From Candidatus Poribacteria bacterium (GTDB lineage: Bacteria > Poribacteria > WGA-4E > WGA-3G), in NCBI GenBank assembly GCA_022825825.1, contig JAJDWA010000007.1, positions 1-64,000 of the forward strand: a stretch of 64,000 bases of DNA, read 5' to 3'. A program made the translations under genes and the position numbers. The notes under the pieces were generated by a model that had not been told where the DNA came from, did no database searches, and worked only from the letters and a program-made list of their open reading frames with translations. How positions within the stretch are numbered: the first letter of the stretch is position 1; the number at the start of each line of letters is the position of its first letter. Positions 23,362 to 32,034 of the stretch are shown one piece after another.

Positions 23362-24255
23362 TTACCACGGAGGCGTTTCTGGTAACAATTCTTGAAATTT
23401 GCTGAGCAATTCGTCTTCATATTCGCCAGCATATTGCCCGTTGAAGAATCTATCTATCCCTTCGTCAAGGAAGTGTGCCCAAGATATGTCTTCAGCACCA
23501 GGATTGACAGGAAAAAACAGAGCGTCTACACTACGACCAGCTTTTAGGTCACCAGGTGAATCGCCTATCATCAGGACATGGTTTTCAGGATATTTGTCCT
23601 TTGTTGTGATGGTCAGATGTTCGGTTTTCGTTCCCATCTCCTGTCCAGCGATCAGTGCCACATATTGGTCAATATTATGCTCATCCCATTCTCGTTTGAG
23701 TGCCTCATCAGGTGTAGCAGAAACGACAATCACATCTGCTTTTCCTTGTAGCCGTTGCAGTGCTTCGCGCACACCGGGAAATGGCGGCAGATTGTAGACA
23801 ATCTCCGCAACGCTTTCGTTCACACCGAGACTCCATCGCATCACATGACTTAACTCGTCCTGTCTTTCACCTGTGGCATTATCAATCGCTTCCTGCAGTG
23901 CTGGATTCCCAAGTTTTGTTTCGGTTTCAGTCCATTCTCGCAAGTGCGGTAGTTCTGGTACTTGCACACCCATCTTCTGTACAAGGGGCATTTCACGTAG
24001 ATAATCAAAAACGAGCAGGACTGCTTTAAACCGATTTGTGCCGCGCATCGTGGAATAGAGATTGACGAAATCCCATGCCTGATGCACCTGCCGTGAAATA
24101 GATGCCAATCCAAAATGCTTGACGACGTTCACGCTAAAGCAATCGTTATGCTTGACCTCCATACTATTGAAAACGCAACCGTCTGAATCAATACCAACAA
24201 AAAAATCGTGTTGCGGTTTAAAATCATATAATGCTTGTTGTGGTTCTTGAGCCAT
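23362..24255 (-). CDS. HAD-superfamily hydrolase
   Basis: 297 residues from the ATG at 24255, chosen because AAAGGAGT precedes it; the open frame extends upstream into gnd but without support. HAD motifs: GIDSDGCVFNS (nucleophile Asp23, acid Asp25), VVSATPDEAL (motif II Ser/Thr), and MIGDSPGDLKAG (motif IV). A helical cap of about 150 residues sits between motifs I and II. Probably a sugar or sugar-acid phosphatase. It starts 10 nt after the gnd stop. Confidence 0.82.
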   Translation of the reverse strand: MAQEPQQALYDFKPQHDFFVGIDSDGCVFNSMEVKHNDCFSVNVVKHFGLASISRQVHQAWDFVNLYSTMRGTNRFKAVLLVFDYLREMPLVQKMGVQVPELPHLREWTETETKLGNPALQEAIDNATGERQDELSHVMRWSLGVNESVAEIVYNLPPFPGVREALQRLQGKADVIVVSATPDEALKREWDEHNIDQYVALIAGQEMGTKTEHLTITTKDKYPENHVLMIGDSPGDLKAGRSVDALFFPVNPGAEDISWAHFLDEGIDRFFNGQYAGEYEDELLSKFQELLPETPPW

Positions 24256-24265
24256 AAGTACTCCT

Positions 24266-25729
24266 TTATTCAACAATAACTTCTGGGCGGTTCTCCAGCA
24301 TCCATTCGGTATGGAACACTGTGGGTTCACCATCTTTACCGACAACCGTGTTACCTTCAGCATCCAATTTGTGATAGGTATGTGCACCAAAATAATCGCG
24401 CATCGCTTGGATAAGATTAGCGGAAAGTCTACTACTGCGATAACTATCAAAATAGGCTAATGCCGAGCTAAACGCTGGAATCGGAACACCGAGCTGCGTT
24501 GCAGTGCTAATGACATTCCGCCAATGCGGTTGTGCTGCCTCAATGACACCACGAAAATAGGAGTCAAGCAATAAATTCGGCAAATCAGGATTTCGTTCAA
24601 ACGCCTCTGCAATGCGATGCAGGAATTTTGCGCGAATTATACAGCCCCCGCGCCAACCTAAAGCGATTTTGCCGAGGTCCAGATTCCATTCATTTTCCAA
24701 ACATGCTTCGCGCATCAATGCGAAACCTTGGGCGTAGGAACAAATTTTGGCAGCGTAGAGTGCATCGTGGATAGCTTGCAAAGCTGCTTCTTGGTCCCCA
24801 TCAAAAGTCCCAACCGGTCCATTAATTACTTTAGAAGCATCAACGCGTTCGCTTTTGATAGCAGAGATACAGCGTGCGAAGACTGCCTCAGCGATAGTGG
24901 GGGCAGATATACCGAGGTCCAGTGCTGAAATGCTTGTCCATTTACCAGTACCTTTTTGCCCAGCTTGGTCCAGTACAACATCAACAAAAGGGGTGCCGCT
25001 TGCATCTCGTTGTGTAAAGATGTCCGCTGTAATTTCAATGAGATAGGAATTCAGTTCACCTTGATTCCATTCGTTGAATACTTTGTGCATCTCGTCAGCG
25101 TCCATTCCTAATACACTCTTCATCAACGAGTAAGCTTCGCAAATCAGCTGCATATCGCCGTATTCAATGCCGTTATGCACCATTTTAACGTAATGCCCCG
25201 CACCGTTCGGTCCGATATATGAACAGCACGGTGTACCTTCCACCTGTGCCGCAATCTTTGTAAAGATCGGTTCCACGAGCGTGTATGCCTTAGCTGAACC
25301 ACCCGGCATCATTGCAGGTCCCTTTAATGCACCTTCTTCACCGCCAGAGATTCCTGTTCCAATAAATAAAATATCCTGTTCTGCAAGTTCTGTATGTCGG
25401 CGGATAGTATCATTGAAATTGGAGTTACCTCCATCAATAATTAGGTCGCCTTTTGAGAGGTGTGGCACGAGTAACGTAATGAACGCATCAACGGGTTCCC
25501 CTGCTTTCACCATCAATATAATTTTGCGAGGTGTCTCTAATTTTCCAATGAATTCGGGAATAGAATGTGTTCCGATGATGTTTTTTCCGCTTGCTGCACC
25601 TGCAATGAAGTCATCAACTCGCGAGACAGTTCGGTTAAAAACTGCTACTTCAAAGCCTTTGCTTTCCATATTCAGCGCGAGGTTTTCACCCATCACTGCT
25701 AATCCGATGAGTCCTATATCTGCTGCCAA
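24266..25729 (-). CDS. gnd: 6-phosphogluconate dehydrogenase, decarboxylating
   Basis: 487 residues, normal length. N-terminal dinucleotide motif GLAVMGENLALNMESKGF followed by FNRT, which favours NADP in this family. The 6PGDH signature ISGGEEGALKGPAMMPGG and the catalytic Lys/Asn/Glu region VKMVHNGIEYGDMQLICEAY are present. Oxidises 6-phosphogluconate to ribulose 5-phosphate and CO2 in the pentose phosphate pathway. First gene of a minus-strand operon with a HAD phosphatase, D-2-hydroxyacid dehydrogenase and HicB; its promoter and a palindromic operator lie at 25761-25810. Confidence 0.94.
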   Translation of the reverse strand: MAADIGLIGLAVMGENLALNMESKGFEVAVFNRTVSRVDDFIAGAASGKNIIGTHSIPEFIGKLETPRKIILMVKAGEPVDAFITLLVPHLSKGDLIIDGGNSNFNDTIRRHTELAEQDILFIGTGISGGEEGALKGPAMMPGGSAKAYTLVEPIFTKIAAQVEGTPCCSYIGPNGAGHYVKMVHNGIEYGDMQLICEAYSLMKSVLGMDADEMHKVFNEWNQGELNSYLIEITADIFTQRDASGTPFVDVVLDQAGQKGTGKWTSISALDLGISAPTIAEAVFARCISAIKSERVDASKVINGPVGTFDGDQEAALQAIHDALYAAKICSYAQGFALMREACLENEWNLDLGKIALGWRGGCIIRAKFLHRIAEAFERNPDLPNLLLDSYFRGVIEAAQPHWRNVISTATQLGVPIPAFSSALAYFDSYRSSRLSANLIQAMRDYFGAHTYHKLDAEGNTVVGKDGEPTVFHTEWMLENRPEVIVE

Positions 25730-25760
25730 ATTTGTTTCCTCCTATGGTCTTGTGTATTTT

Positions 25761-25776
25761 AGACATTATAATGTCT
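25761..25776. promoter_or_regulatory. Perfect 16-bp palindrome, likely operator of gnd
   Basis: AGACATTATAATGTCT is self-complementary over all 16 bases. It lies 7-22 nt downstream of the gnd -10 box and overlaps the predicted start of transcription, a typical repressor position. Confidence 0.6.
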
Positions 25777-25782
25777 ATTATA

Positions 25783-25810
25783 ATTATACCATTGTTGTGT
25801 TGCAAGTCAA
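25783..25810 (-). promoter_or_regulatory. Sigma-70-type promoter of gnd operon
   Basis: On the minus strand TTGACT (25810-25805), 16-nt spacer, TATAAT (25788-25783). The -10 is a full match and the -35 matches 5 of 6. The leader to the gnd ATG is about 45 nt. Confidence 0.65.
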
Positions 25811-25842
25811 ATTGAATTGTTCTGGATGGCAATTCCTATCGC

Positions 25843-25871
25843 TTGACCAATTTGCTATGATACGGTATAGT
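25843..25871 (+). promoter_or_regulatory. Sigma-70-type promoter of the Gfo/Idh gene
   Basis: TTGACC (25843-25848), 17-nt spacer, TATAGT (25866-25871); each box matches 5 of 6. Divergent from the gnd promoter. Confidence 0.65.
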
Positions 25872-25920
25872 ACAGCAAATAAAAGATAAAAATAAAAAAT
25901 CTCACATTAAACGGGAACTT

Positions 25921-26913
25921 ATGCAAACAGAATCTAAAAACCCTGTCCGATGGGGAGTCCTCAGCACAGCGAGTATTGCTACAAAGGTCGCTCGTGCAAT
26001 TAATCTTTCCCAAAACGCAGAATTGGTGGCAATAGCAAGTCGTACCGAGGAACGTGCTGCTGCATGGGCACAAAAACACAATGTCCCAATCGCTTATGGT
26101 AACTATGACGCCCTCCTTTCTGATTCATCCTTAGACGCAATTTATATCCCGCTGCCACCTTCTATGCATGCGGAGTGGACAATCCGAGCAGCAGAACACG
26201 GTAAACATGTCCTTTGCGAAAAACCACTTTCTGCAAATTTTGATGAAGCAACCATGATGGCAGATGCTTGCCGACAAAACGGTGTGCAACTGATGGACGG
26301 TGTCATGTGGGTACATCATGAACGCACAGCCATGATGAAGGAACAACTGACAAACTTAGGCGAACTGCGGCGAGTCACAGCCGCTTTCACATTCAATTGG
26401 GGTACAATTCCAACCAATAATATCCGTGCAAAGCCAGAGCTCGCGGGTGGTAGCCTTGGTGATCTCGGCTACTATTGTGTTCGGGCAATTCTGTGGGCAT
26501 TTGAGGAGATGCCGACACGCGTCTTTGCAACAGCGCGCTATAAAGTCGGTGTGGATTTCAGCCTTGCTGGTATACTTTGGTTTGAAGATGACCGCATCGC
26601 TACTTTGGATTGTGGATTTGATACGGGGCTTCGGAGGTGGTTTGAGGTCGCTGGGACGAATGCATCTTTAGTTTGTGATGATTTCACTGTGCCTACATCG
26701 GAAGAATCATCTCGGTTTTGGATACACGGTTCGGAAAATGAAAAGCACGAAACAGGGGCTTGCATTCAGGAAGTCAATATGGTTGAACGGTTTTCAGGAA
26801 TAGTGCAATCTGATAATCTTGAGCCAGAATGGGTAGATGTGGCAGTGAACACGATGCGCGTTTGTGATGCATTACGTGAATCCGATCAGCGAGGAGAGAT
26901 TGTCAGCTTATAA
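25921..26913 (+). CDS. Gfo/Idh/MocA-family oxidoreductase
   Basis: 330 residues. N-terminal Rossmann fold (RWGVLSTASIATKVARAINL), the family EKP motif HVLCEKPLSANFDEA, and the second-domain beta sheet with GDLGYYCVRAILW where the substrate-binding Asp/His region lies. NAD(P)-dependent oxidation or reduction of a sugar or cyclitol is expected. Followed after 24 nt by a mandelate racemase-type gene, and probably co-transcribed with it. Confidence 0.87.
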   Translation: MQTESKNPVRWGVLSTASIATKVARAINLSQNAELVAIASRTEERAAAWAQKHNVPIAYGNYDALLSDSSLDAIYIPLPPSMHAEWTIRAAEHGKHVLCEKPLSANFDEATMMADACRQNGVQLMDGVMWVHHERTAMMKEQLTNLGELRRVTAAFTFNWGTIPTNNIRAKPELAGGSLGDLGYYCVRAILWAFEEMPTRVFATARYKVGVDFSLAGILWFEDDRIATLDCGFDTGLRRWFEVAGTNASLVCDDFTVPTSEESSRFWIHGSENEKHETGACIQEVNMVERFSGIVQSDNLEPEWVDVAVNTMRVCDALRESDQRGEIVSL

Positions 26914-26937
26914 TCTAAACGAAGTCCGAGGAGTGAT

Positions 26938-28125
26938 ATGAAGATTACAAATATTGAAACCTTTATTGTAGATGGTGGATGGCGACCTTGGATTTTTGTC
27001 AAAGTGGAGACTGACGAAGGCGTTATTGGCTACGGGGAATGTAGCGATGGCAGAAATCCTAATGGTGTTGCGGGAACTATTAGAGATTTAACACCTCTGC
27101 TGATCGGACAAGACCCACGCGCTTATGAGATGCGATTTTGGGACATGATTCGCGGTTCACGCCAAAGTCCAGGCGGCATCGCTGCAAAGGCAATTGCTGG
27201 CATAGAATGCGCGCTTGTTGACATCAAAGCGAAGGCTTTAGGGATATCCGTTGTGGAACTCTTTGGTGGTCCGACTCGTGAAGACGTGCAAGTCTACTGG
27301 TCACACTGTGGGTCATCTCGTGTGCGCAATTTCGAACTAATAGGCGTGCCGCCGCTCAGAACGATGGAGGACATTGCAGCATTAGGACGTGAAGTGGTTG
27401 AGAAAGGTTTTACCGCACTTAAAACGAATATCGTCATTCCAGGAGACCCAGGCTCGGTTTATTTTAGTGGCTTCGGAGGTGGACCTGGCTCTACCGATGG
27501 AAATGTAACATTTGAACTTCTGGAACATATTGAAACGCTCATCGGCACTTTTAGAGATGCTATTGGACCTGATGTGGGTCTCAATCTCGACCTGAATTTC
27601 AACTTTAAACCGGAAGCGTGTATGCGTATTGCCAAGGTTCTGGAACCGTATAATCTGTTATGGTTAGAGATTGATATGTACGACCACGAAGCGATCCGCC
27701 AAATCAAAGATTCCACAACAACAAAGATTTGTACTGGTGAAAACCTGTACTATATGCGTGAATATCTCCCCTATTTTGAGGCGCGCGCTGCAGATGTGTT
27801 TATGGTAGACGTGCCGTGGAACGGCTTTGCACAGTCTAAAAAGATAGGTGATTTAGCGGAGGTTTACCAATTTAATGTCGCTCCGCACAACTATTACAGT
27901 CATCTTGCAACTTATATCAGCGCGAGTTTGTGTGCTGTGTTGCCGAACGTACGCATCATGGAAGTCGATATTGATGATGTGCCGTGGAAAGATGATTTGA
28001 CGACACGGACGCCAGAGATTGTTGATGGTTATATGAAAATCCCAACGCGTCCTGGTTGGGGCACAGAATTAAATGAGGAAGCCATTAAAGCACATCTATG
28101 GGATGATCGGAGAGGGGATTGGTAA
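26938..28125 (+). CDS. Mandelate racemase/muconate lactonizing enzyme family protein (sugar-acid dehydratase-like)
   Basis: 395 residues. N-terminal capping domain (WIFVKVETDEGVIGYGE), TIM barrel with LKTNIV, metal ligands Asp in NLDLNFNF, Glu in WLEIDMYD and Glu in CTGENLYY, and the His of APHNYYSH as acid/base. This fits acid-sugar dehydratases such as galactonate-type enzymes. GAGGAGTGAT precedes the ATG. The context with Gfo/Idh, gnd and D-2-hydroxyacid dehydrogenase supports sugar-acid catabolism; exact substrate unknown. Confidence 0.87.
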   Translation: MKITNIETFIVDGGWRPWIFVKVETDEGVIGYGECSDGRNPNGVAGTIRDLTPLLIGQDPRAYEMRFWDMIRGSRQSPGGIAAKAIAGIECALVDIKAKALGISVVELFGGPTREDVQVYWSHCGSSRVRNFELIGVPPLRTMEDIAALGREVVEKGFTALKTNIVIPGDPGSVYFSGFGGGPGSTDGNVTFELLEHIETLIGTFRDAIGPDVGLNLDLNFNFKPEACMRIAKVLEPYNLLWLEIDMYDHEAIRQIKDSTTTKICTGENLYYMREYLPYFEARAADVFMVDVPWNGFAQSKKIGDLAEVYQFNVAPHNYYSHLATYISASLCAVLPNVRIMEVDIDDVPWKDDLTTRTPEIVDGYMKIPTRPGWGTELNEEAIKAHLWDDRRGDW

Positions 28126-28147
28126 GTTCGGTTTATATTCTGAGATA

Positions 28148-28173
28148 GGGCGGGGGCGTTCCGCCCATTTTTT
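28148..28173 (+). terminator. Intrinsic terminator after the enolase-superfamily gene
   Basis: GGGCGG (28148-28153), 7-nt loop, CCGCCC (28161-28166), then ATTTTTTG. Ends the plus-strand unit just before the convergent dioxygenase gene. Confidence 0.85.
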
Positions 28174-28175
28174 GT

Positions 28176-29024
28176 TTAATGTGCAACCGCTTCAGAGCCA
28201 AGATTTTCCTGAATCCATGCGCGGAGTGGTACATCCTTGTCACCGGGAGAAGTATAACCCATTCCGCCTGTACTTTTCCCCAAAATCTGCTGACGAATTG
28301 GATCCGATTTTTCCATATAGTGTTCCACGGTCATGTCGTCTCTCGGTTGTAGCCAACGGTAACTATATCCGTAGAAAAGCACTTTGCGCATAATGTCAGA
28401 GGTATTCTGTCCGACTGCGTGCCACAGCCTACGGTCAAAAAAGACTGCGGTTCCCGGTTTTGCGAAAACAGACGTAGCGTTCTCAGGATCAGCCTTCTCA
28501 TCGTCAGGCATTTTAACCTTGTTGGATTTCTGACTACCCGGTATCACAGAAAAGTTGCCGCGTCCCGCCACCGATGTATCGGTCAAGAAATATGCCACCT
28601 TCAACGATACACGCGGGCGTGGATCACCTTCCAATTCAATGTTAAGTCGTCCACTGTCTTGATGCCATCCGAGACGACGTTGTTTGTTTCGTGCTTCAGG
28701 TGGCAGCGGTGGTAGTGCTATTAAATGTGAGTGATAGAGTTTGATATTCCAACCTAAAATTCCCCACACTTTTGGAAACGTTGTGTGCCAATCCAACATC
28801 TCAATAAAGATATCATCTCTACCCACGAAGTTAAGTATATTAAAGCTTGCATCAGGAGGAAGTTCGTCTTTACCCAAGTGTTCTGCACCAATACGGTCGA
28901 AAGCAACAATCAGCTTCTCAACAATCTCCTGTGGAACGGCATCCTCAACCACAAAAAAACCGTTGTCTTCAAATTGTTGTTTTTCTGATTCTGTCAAACA
29001 GTGTTCTAAACATAGCGGATCCAT
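28176..29024 (-). CDS. Phytanoyl-CoA dioxygenase family protein (Fe(II)/2-oxoglutarate)
   Basis: 282 residues. Iron ligands: H-x-D in GWHQDSG and distal His in RRLWHAVGQNTS; the 2-oxoglutarate-binding Arg is probably in the following RKVLFYGY. N-terminal FEDNGFFVVEDAVPQEIVEK is typical of PhyH. Hydroxylates a small organic substrate. These enzymes are strongly expanded in Poribacteria-like genomes. Located 75 nt downstream of the lipoate ligase gene. Confidence 0.88.
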   Translation of the reverse strand: MDPLCLEHCLTESEKQQFEDNGFFVVEDAVPQEIVEKLIVAFDRIGAEHLGKDELPPDASFNILNFVGRDDIFIEMLDWHTTFPKVWGILGWNIKLYHSHLIALPPLPPEARNKQRRLGWHQDSGRLNIELEGDPRPRVSLKVAYFLTDTSVAGRGNFSVIPGSQKSNKVKMPDDEKADPENATSVFAKPGTAVFFDRRLWHAVGQNTSDIMRKVLFYGYSYRWLQPRDDMTVEHYMEKSDPIRQQILGKSTGGMGYTSPGDKDVPLRAWIQENLGSEAVAH

Positions 29025-29099
29025 TGTTTTCCCCTATATGAGCAGTGCTTTAGTTTGCGAAAAGTTTACATTGAATTTGAAATCCTGTCAACGTCAATA

Positions 29100-29882
29100 T
29101 CAATCAAAATTCCACGCTGCCGTAGCATATTTAGTGCTAACTAACGTTTCTGCTTCTGCTTTCTCTATCTGTGATAGTTTTCCCGAATTAAACGCAATTT
29201 CGCTCTCAAGTGTTTCACAAATCGCTTGGATAAGCGAACTTCTGCTGATGAAACGTCCTTCTAAGTTAATAGCAGCAGATTTCTCACATAACATTTCTTG
29301 AATCTCCGAGTGTTTGGAAACGCGCTTGAGGATTGGGTCCGGTGGCATATCCAAAGAAATATATCCTTGAAACATAATACCGTTTCGGTTGCGTCTGACC
29401 GAAACACCTGCCAGTTTTTTACCGTTACACATCACATCGTTTTCGGCAGGATTCGTCAGGCAGATATTTTCGGATGTTTGAACTGAGTCTGCTTCAGCAG
29501 TATAGCATTCTGCTGGGATATTGAGTTTTTCAAACGCCTTCACAAGACTTCTTCCTATTTGTTGATACGTTTCGGAAACACCCATTTCTCCGGTGTGGCG
29601 GGGCAGAATCAGTGTATAGGTTACATCCCATCCATGCACGACGGTGCCGCCGCCCGTCATTCGTTTCACCAATTCAATCCCTTCTGAACGGCATGCCTCA
29701 ACGTCCACCTCTGCGGTAATATCTTGAAAATAACCAAAACTAAATGCTGGTGTTGTCCAATCGTAAAATCGTAACGTTGGGGTGGGTTTTTCCTTCTGCG
29801 CGATCAAAATGGCTTCATCAACGGCCATGTTCATCGCCGCGCAGTTTTTTCCCATAATTAAGAGACGTCCAGTACTTTCCAT
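29100..29882 (-). CDS. lplA: Lipoate-protein ligase A family (lipoyl/octanoyl transferase)
   Basis: 260 residues. Motifs of the biotin/lipoate ligase catalytic domain: RMTGGGTVVHGWDVTYTL, CNGKKLAGVSVRRNRNGI (with the conserved Lys) and FQGYISLD. Attaches lipoate or octanoate to 2-oxoacid dehydrogenase and GcvH proteins. There is no accessory C-terminal domain, so it may be an LplA catalytic subunit or a LipM-type octanoyltransferase. Overlaps the upstream propeller gene by one base (TAATG). Confidence 0.82.
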   Translation of the reverse strand: MESTGRLLIMGKNCAAMNMAVDEAILIAQKEKPTPTLRFYDWTTPAFSFGYFQDITAEVDVEACRSEGIELVKRMTGGGTVVHGWDVTYTLILPRHTGEMGVSETYQQIGRSLVKAFEKLNIPAECYTAEADSVQTSENICLTNPAENDVMCNGKKLAGVSVRRNRNGIMFQGYISLDMPPDPILKRVSKHSEIQEMLCEKSAAINLEGRFISRSSLIQAICETLESEIAFNSGKLSQIEKAEAETLVSTKYATAAWNFD

Positions 29883-30514
29883 TAGGATAATGCTACTCGG
29901 CAGACAGCAGTCGTATGTGCATCACAATACCAGAAATAACCATCCCAATAGGTCATGCCGTGCGGTTCGGGATGCGGTTCAGGGACCTCAATTTTGTTGA
30001 GATGGCTACCATCTTCTGGATTGAGATGATAGATTGCGCGATGATTGGTTTCAACGCACCAGAGGTCGTCTCCGATCCATGCGATACCGTGTGGTCGGTC
30101 ATCTGGAGCAGGGATCGTGTGAATCACCGTGAAGTCGTTTTCAACGTCAACTTGGTAAATTGTAGCAGCGGGTGGCACAGCAATCCATAGTTTGTTGTCG
30201 CGCCATTCTAAACCGTGCGCGCCTGTTTGTCCTGCGCCGGGTGTATCATAAGAGGCAAGTGTGTTGCCGTTTTCTGGATCCGTGGACAAAATTTCGCAAC
30301 TATAGGTAGACGCAAGCCAGAGGTTTGTGCCAGTGTGTGTAATACCACTGCCTCTATCAGAACCTGTGTTGAGTGTCTTTTTCACGTCCCCGTCATAAGA
30401 GACGAGATGTACTTCATTGCTACGCTGGTCAATAATCCATAGACCTTCTTCGGTGGCTTGCATTCCGTTCGGTTGTGGACCGGGGGAGTCAAAAACTTTT
30501 TCTATTTGTGACAT
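29882..30514 (-). CDS. NHL/SMP-30-like beta-propeller protein (Vgb-like)
   Basis: 210 residues from MSQIEKVFDSPG, with CGGAGA seven nt upstream; the longer frame to 30529 lacks a site. Repeated blades of the form GLEWRDNKLWIAVPPAATIY, GIAWIGDDLWCVETNHRAIY and GMTYWDGYFWYCDAHTTAV. No signal peptide. Resembles streptogramin-lyase/glutamine-cyclotransferase-type propellers, but no catalytic residues can be assigned. Translationally coupled to lplA. Confidence 0.75.
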   Translation of the reverse strand: MSQIEKVFDSPGPQPNGMQATEEGLWIIDQRSNEVHLVSYDGDVKKTLNTGSDRGSGITHTGTNLWLASTYSCEILSTDPENGNTLASYDTPGAGQTGAHGLEWRDNKLWIAVPPAATIYQVDVENDFTVIHTIPAPDDRPHGIAWIGDDLWCVETNHRAIYHLNPEDGSHLNKIEVPEPHPEPHGMTYWDGYFWYCDAHTTAVCRVALS

Positions 30515-30646
30515 GTGAAATCTCCGCATAAATGTGTATTATTTGGGATTATTGTATGCGGTTTTAGGAGGTGTGTCAAGTTTTTTTGTTGCCGTGGTGC
30601 ATGGTAAATACCAAGCTTTTGCACATCAATTACATAATCATGCAAT

Positions 30647-31540
30647 TTATTTCAAATATCGAGCTTCGGCAAGGTATGGAACGCGCCAACTATTTTTAGG
30701 GAAGTTTTTCCAAACTATGTTGATTGCCCAAGGTATAATAATTACAGCTAACGCCATTAGCCATAACGTTTCCGATTCTTGTAAAACATAATGTGTCCCG
30801 TGTTGAGGCACTTCTTGTATAGGCATTTCAACGAACTCAATCGCCAATGCAATGAAGTTGTTTGCCATGTGGATACTGATGGGGATTAAAAGTGACTTTG
30901 TCCGAATATAGAGGACAGACATGACATAACCAAAGAAAAAAGCATCAAGAATATTGCTATGGAGGAATCCAAAACATAGGGAAGATAAGAGAATAGCCTT
31001 AGGTGTACCCCATTTGATACTCCATCGTGTTAACAAAATCCCACGCACAAAAAACTCCTCAAATACTGGAACAATCAGCACAATGGTGAAGAAACTTAAC
31101 ACATTCGCGATGATATTCTCATTACTACTGGAAGGGACAAGAGAGGTAGAACGATCGATAAACCACCAATCTGCGAATTCAGGTGTAAGGTAGCGTAACG
31201 GAACATATTGTAGATAGAAGACTACGAATGAAAAAATTATGAGAGGAAACACCCATAAAATGTATCGCCTAAATGTAGACCATGCTGGACAAGAACCAAA
31301 CAATTGTTTGTAGGATAGACGTGAACGAAATAATATAGGGGAGATACACAGTAAAAAAATAGCATAAAAGAGTAAACCTGCAACTGCATCGGGTAGTAAA
31401 TTCTGCCCATTTTCAGGCCATACACGTTGAAGTTCAAAATGGATCATGCCGTATACGACTGCTGTGAGAAGGAAACACCACACAAGAGTTCTACCGCGTA
31501 GTTTTTCAAAAGGAATGAAGGGAGAAAGATCATCTTTCAT
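30647..31540 (-). CDS. CPBP-family intramembrane metalloprotease
   Basis: 297 residues, about 7-8 transmembrane helices. The CPBP/Rce1 motifs are in order: EEFFVRG (motif 1), FGFLHSN (motif 2) and HMANN (motif 3), within the last 120 residues. These proteins cleave membrane substrates or modify exported peptides. No bacteriocin genes lie nearby. It begins a minus-strand unit with no close upstream partner. Confidence 0.87.
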   Translation of the reverse strand: MKDDLSPFIPFEKLRGRTLVWCFLLTAVVYGMIHFELQRVWPENGQNLLPDAVAGLLFYAIFLLCISPILFRSRLSYKQLFGSCPAWSTFRRYILWVFPLIIFSFVVFYLQYVPLRYLTPEFADWWFIDRSTSLVPSSSNENIIANVLSFFTIVLIVPVFEEFFVRGILLTRWSIKWGTPKAILLSSLCFGFLHSNILDAFFFGYVMSVLYIRTKSLLIPISIHMANNFIALAIEFVEMPIQEVPQHGTHYVLQESETLWLMALAVIIIPWAINIVWKNFPKNSWRVPYLAEARYLK

Positions 31541-31602
31541 TTTGTAAATTGTTTAGAAAAGGTGAAGTGCCAACGGTAATTCAAAATGCCTCATTATTAA
31601 GA

Positions 31603-32031
31603 TTACGGACAGGTATCTTTCGTTAGCATATCCCCATGTGCTTTTCTTGTGTAAACTTTGCCTTGAACTAAATCACGACTTTTAAAATCTGTGATCAGGT
31701 CCCTATCTCCCTCTCGGCGAGATAAAAGAACTTTTACACCTGCAATCAGTGCCAAAGCAATAATGTGCTCGTCATCTGATCTAATTTTGTCTTTTAGTTC
31801 ATTTGTTTTCTCTTGCACGCCTTCAGATACCAATTTGAGTTGGCCAGCGCGCATAAGTTGGTCTCTTATGTGGATCATCCCCCCTCTTTCCCATTCCTCT
31901 TCAAATTTCGGAGTATTAGCATAAACTAATTTACCACTTTTGTTTTCTAACCAATTCCACACAGGTTTCATGTCTTCATCGGCAGGGTCCTTGAATTTAT
32001 TGAAAGTATTCGCATCTAAAATTGCACACAT
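31603..32031 (-). CDS. PIN-like domain nuclease, partner of the upstream ATPase
   Basis: 142 residues. Acidic PIN residues: ILDANTF (Asp6), a Glu in TPKFEEEW, SDDEHIIALALIAGV (Asp pair) and GDRDLITDF. PIN proteins are metal-dependent RNases. It starts 3 nt after the ATPase gene, so the two are co-translated. It lacks a VapB-type antitoxin, so a role with the ATPase rather than a VapBC pair is inferred. Confidence 0.75.
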   Translation of the reverse strand: MCAILDANTFNKFKDPADEDMKPVWNWLENKSGKLVYANTPKFEEEWERGGMIHIRDQLMRAGQLKLVSEGVQEKTNELKDKIRSDDEHIIALALIAGVKVLLSRREGDRDLITDFKSRDLVQGKVYTRKAHGDMLTKDTCP

Positions 32032-32034
32032 TAT

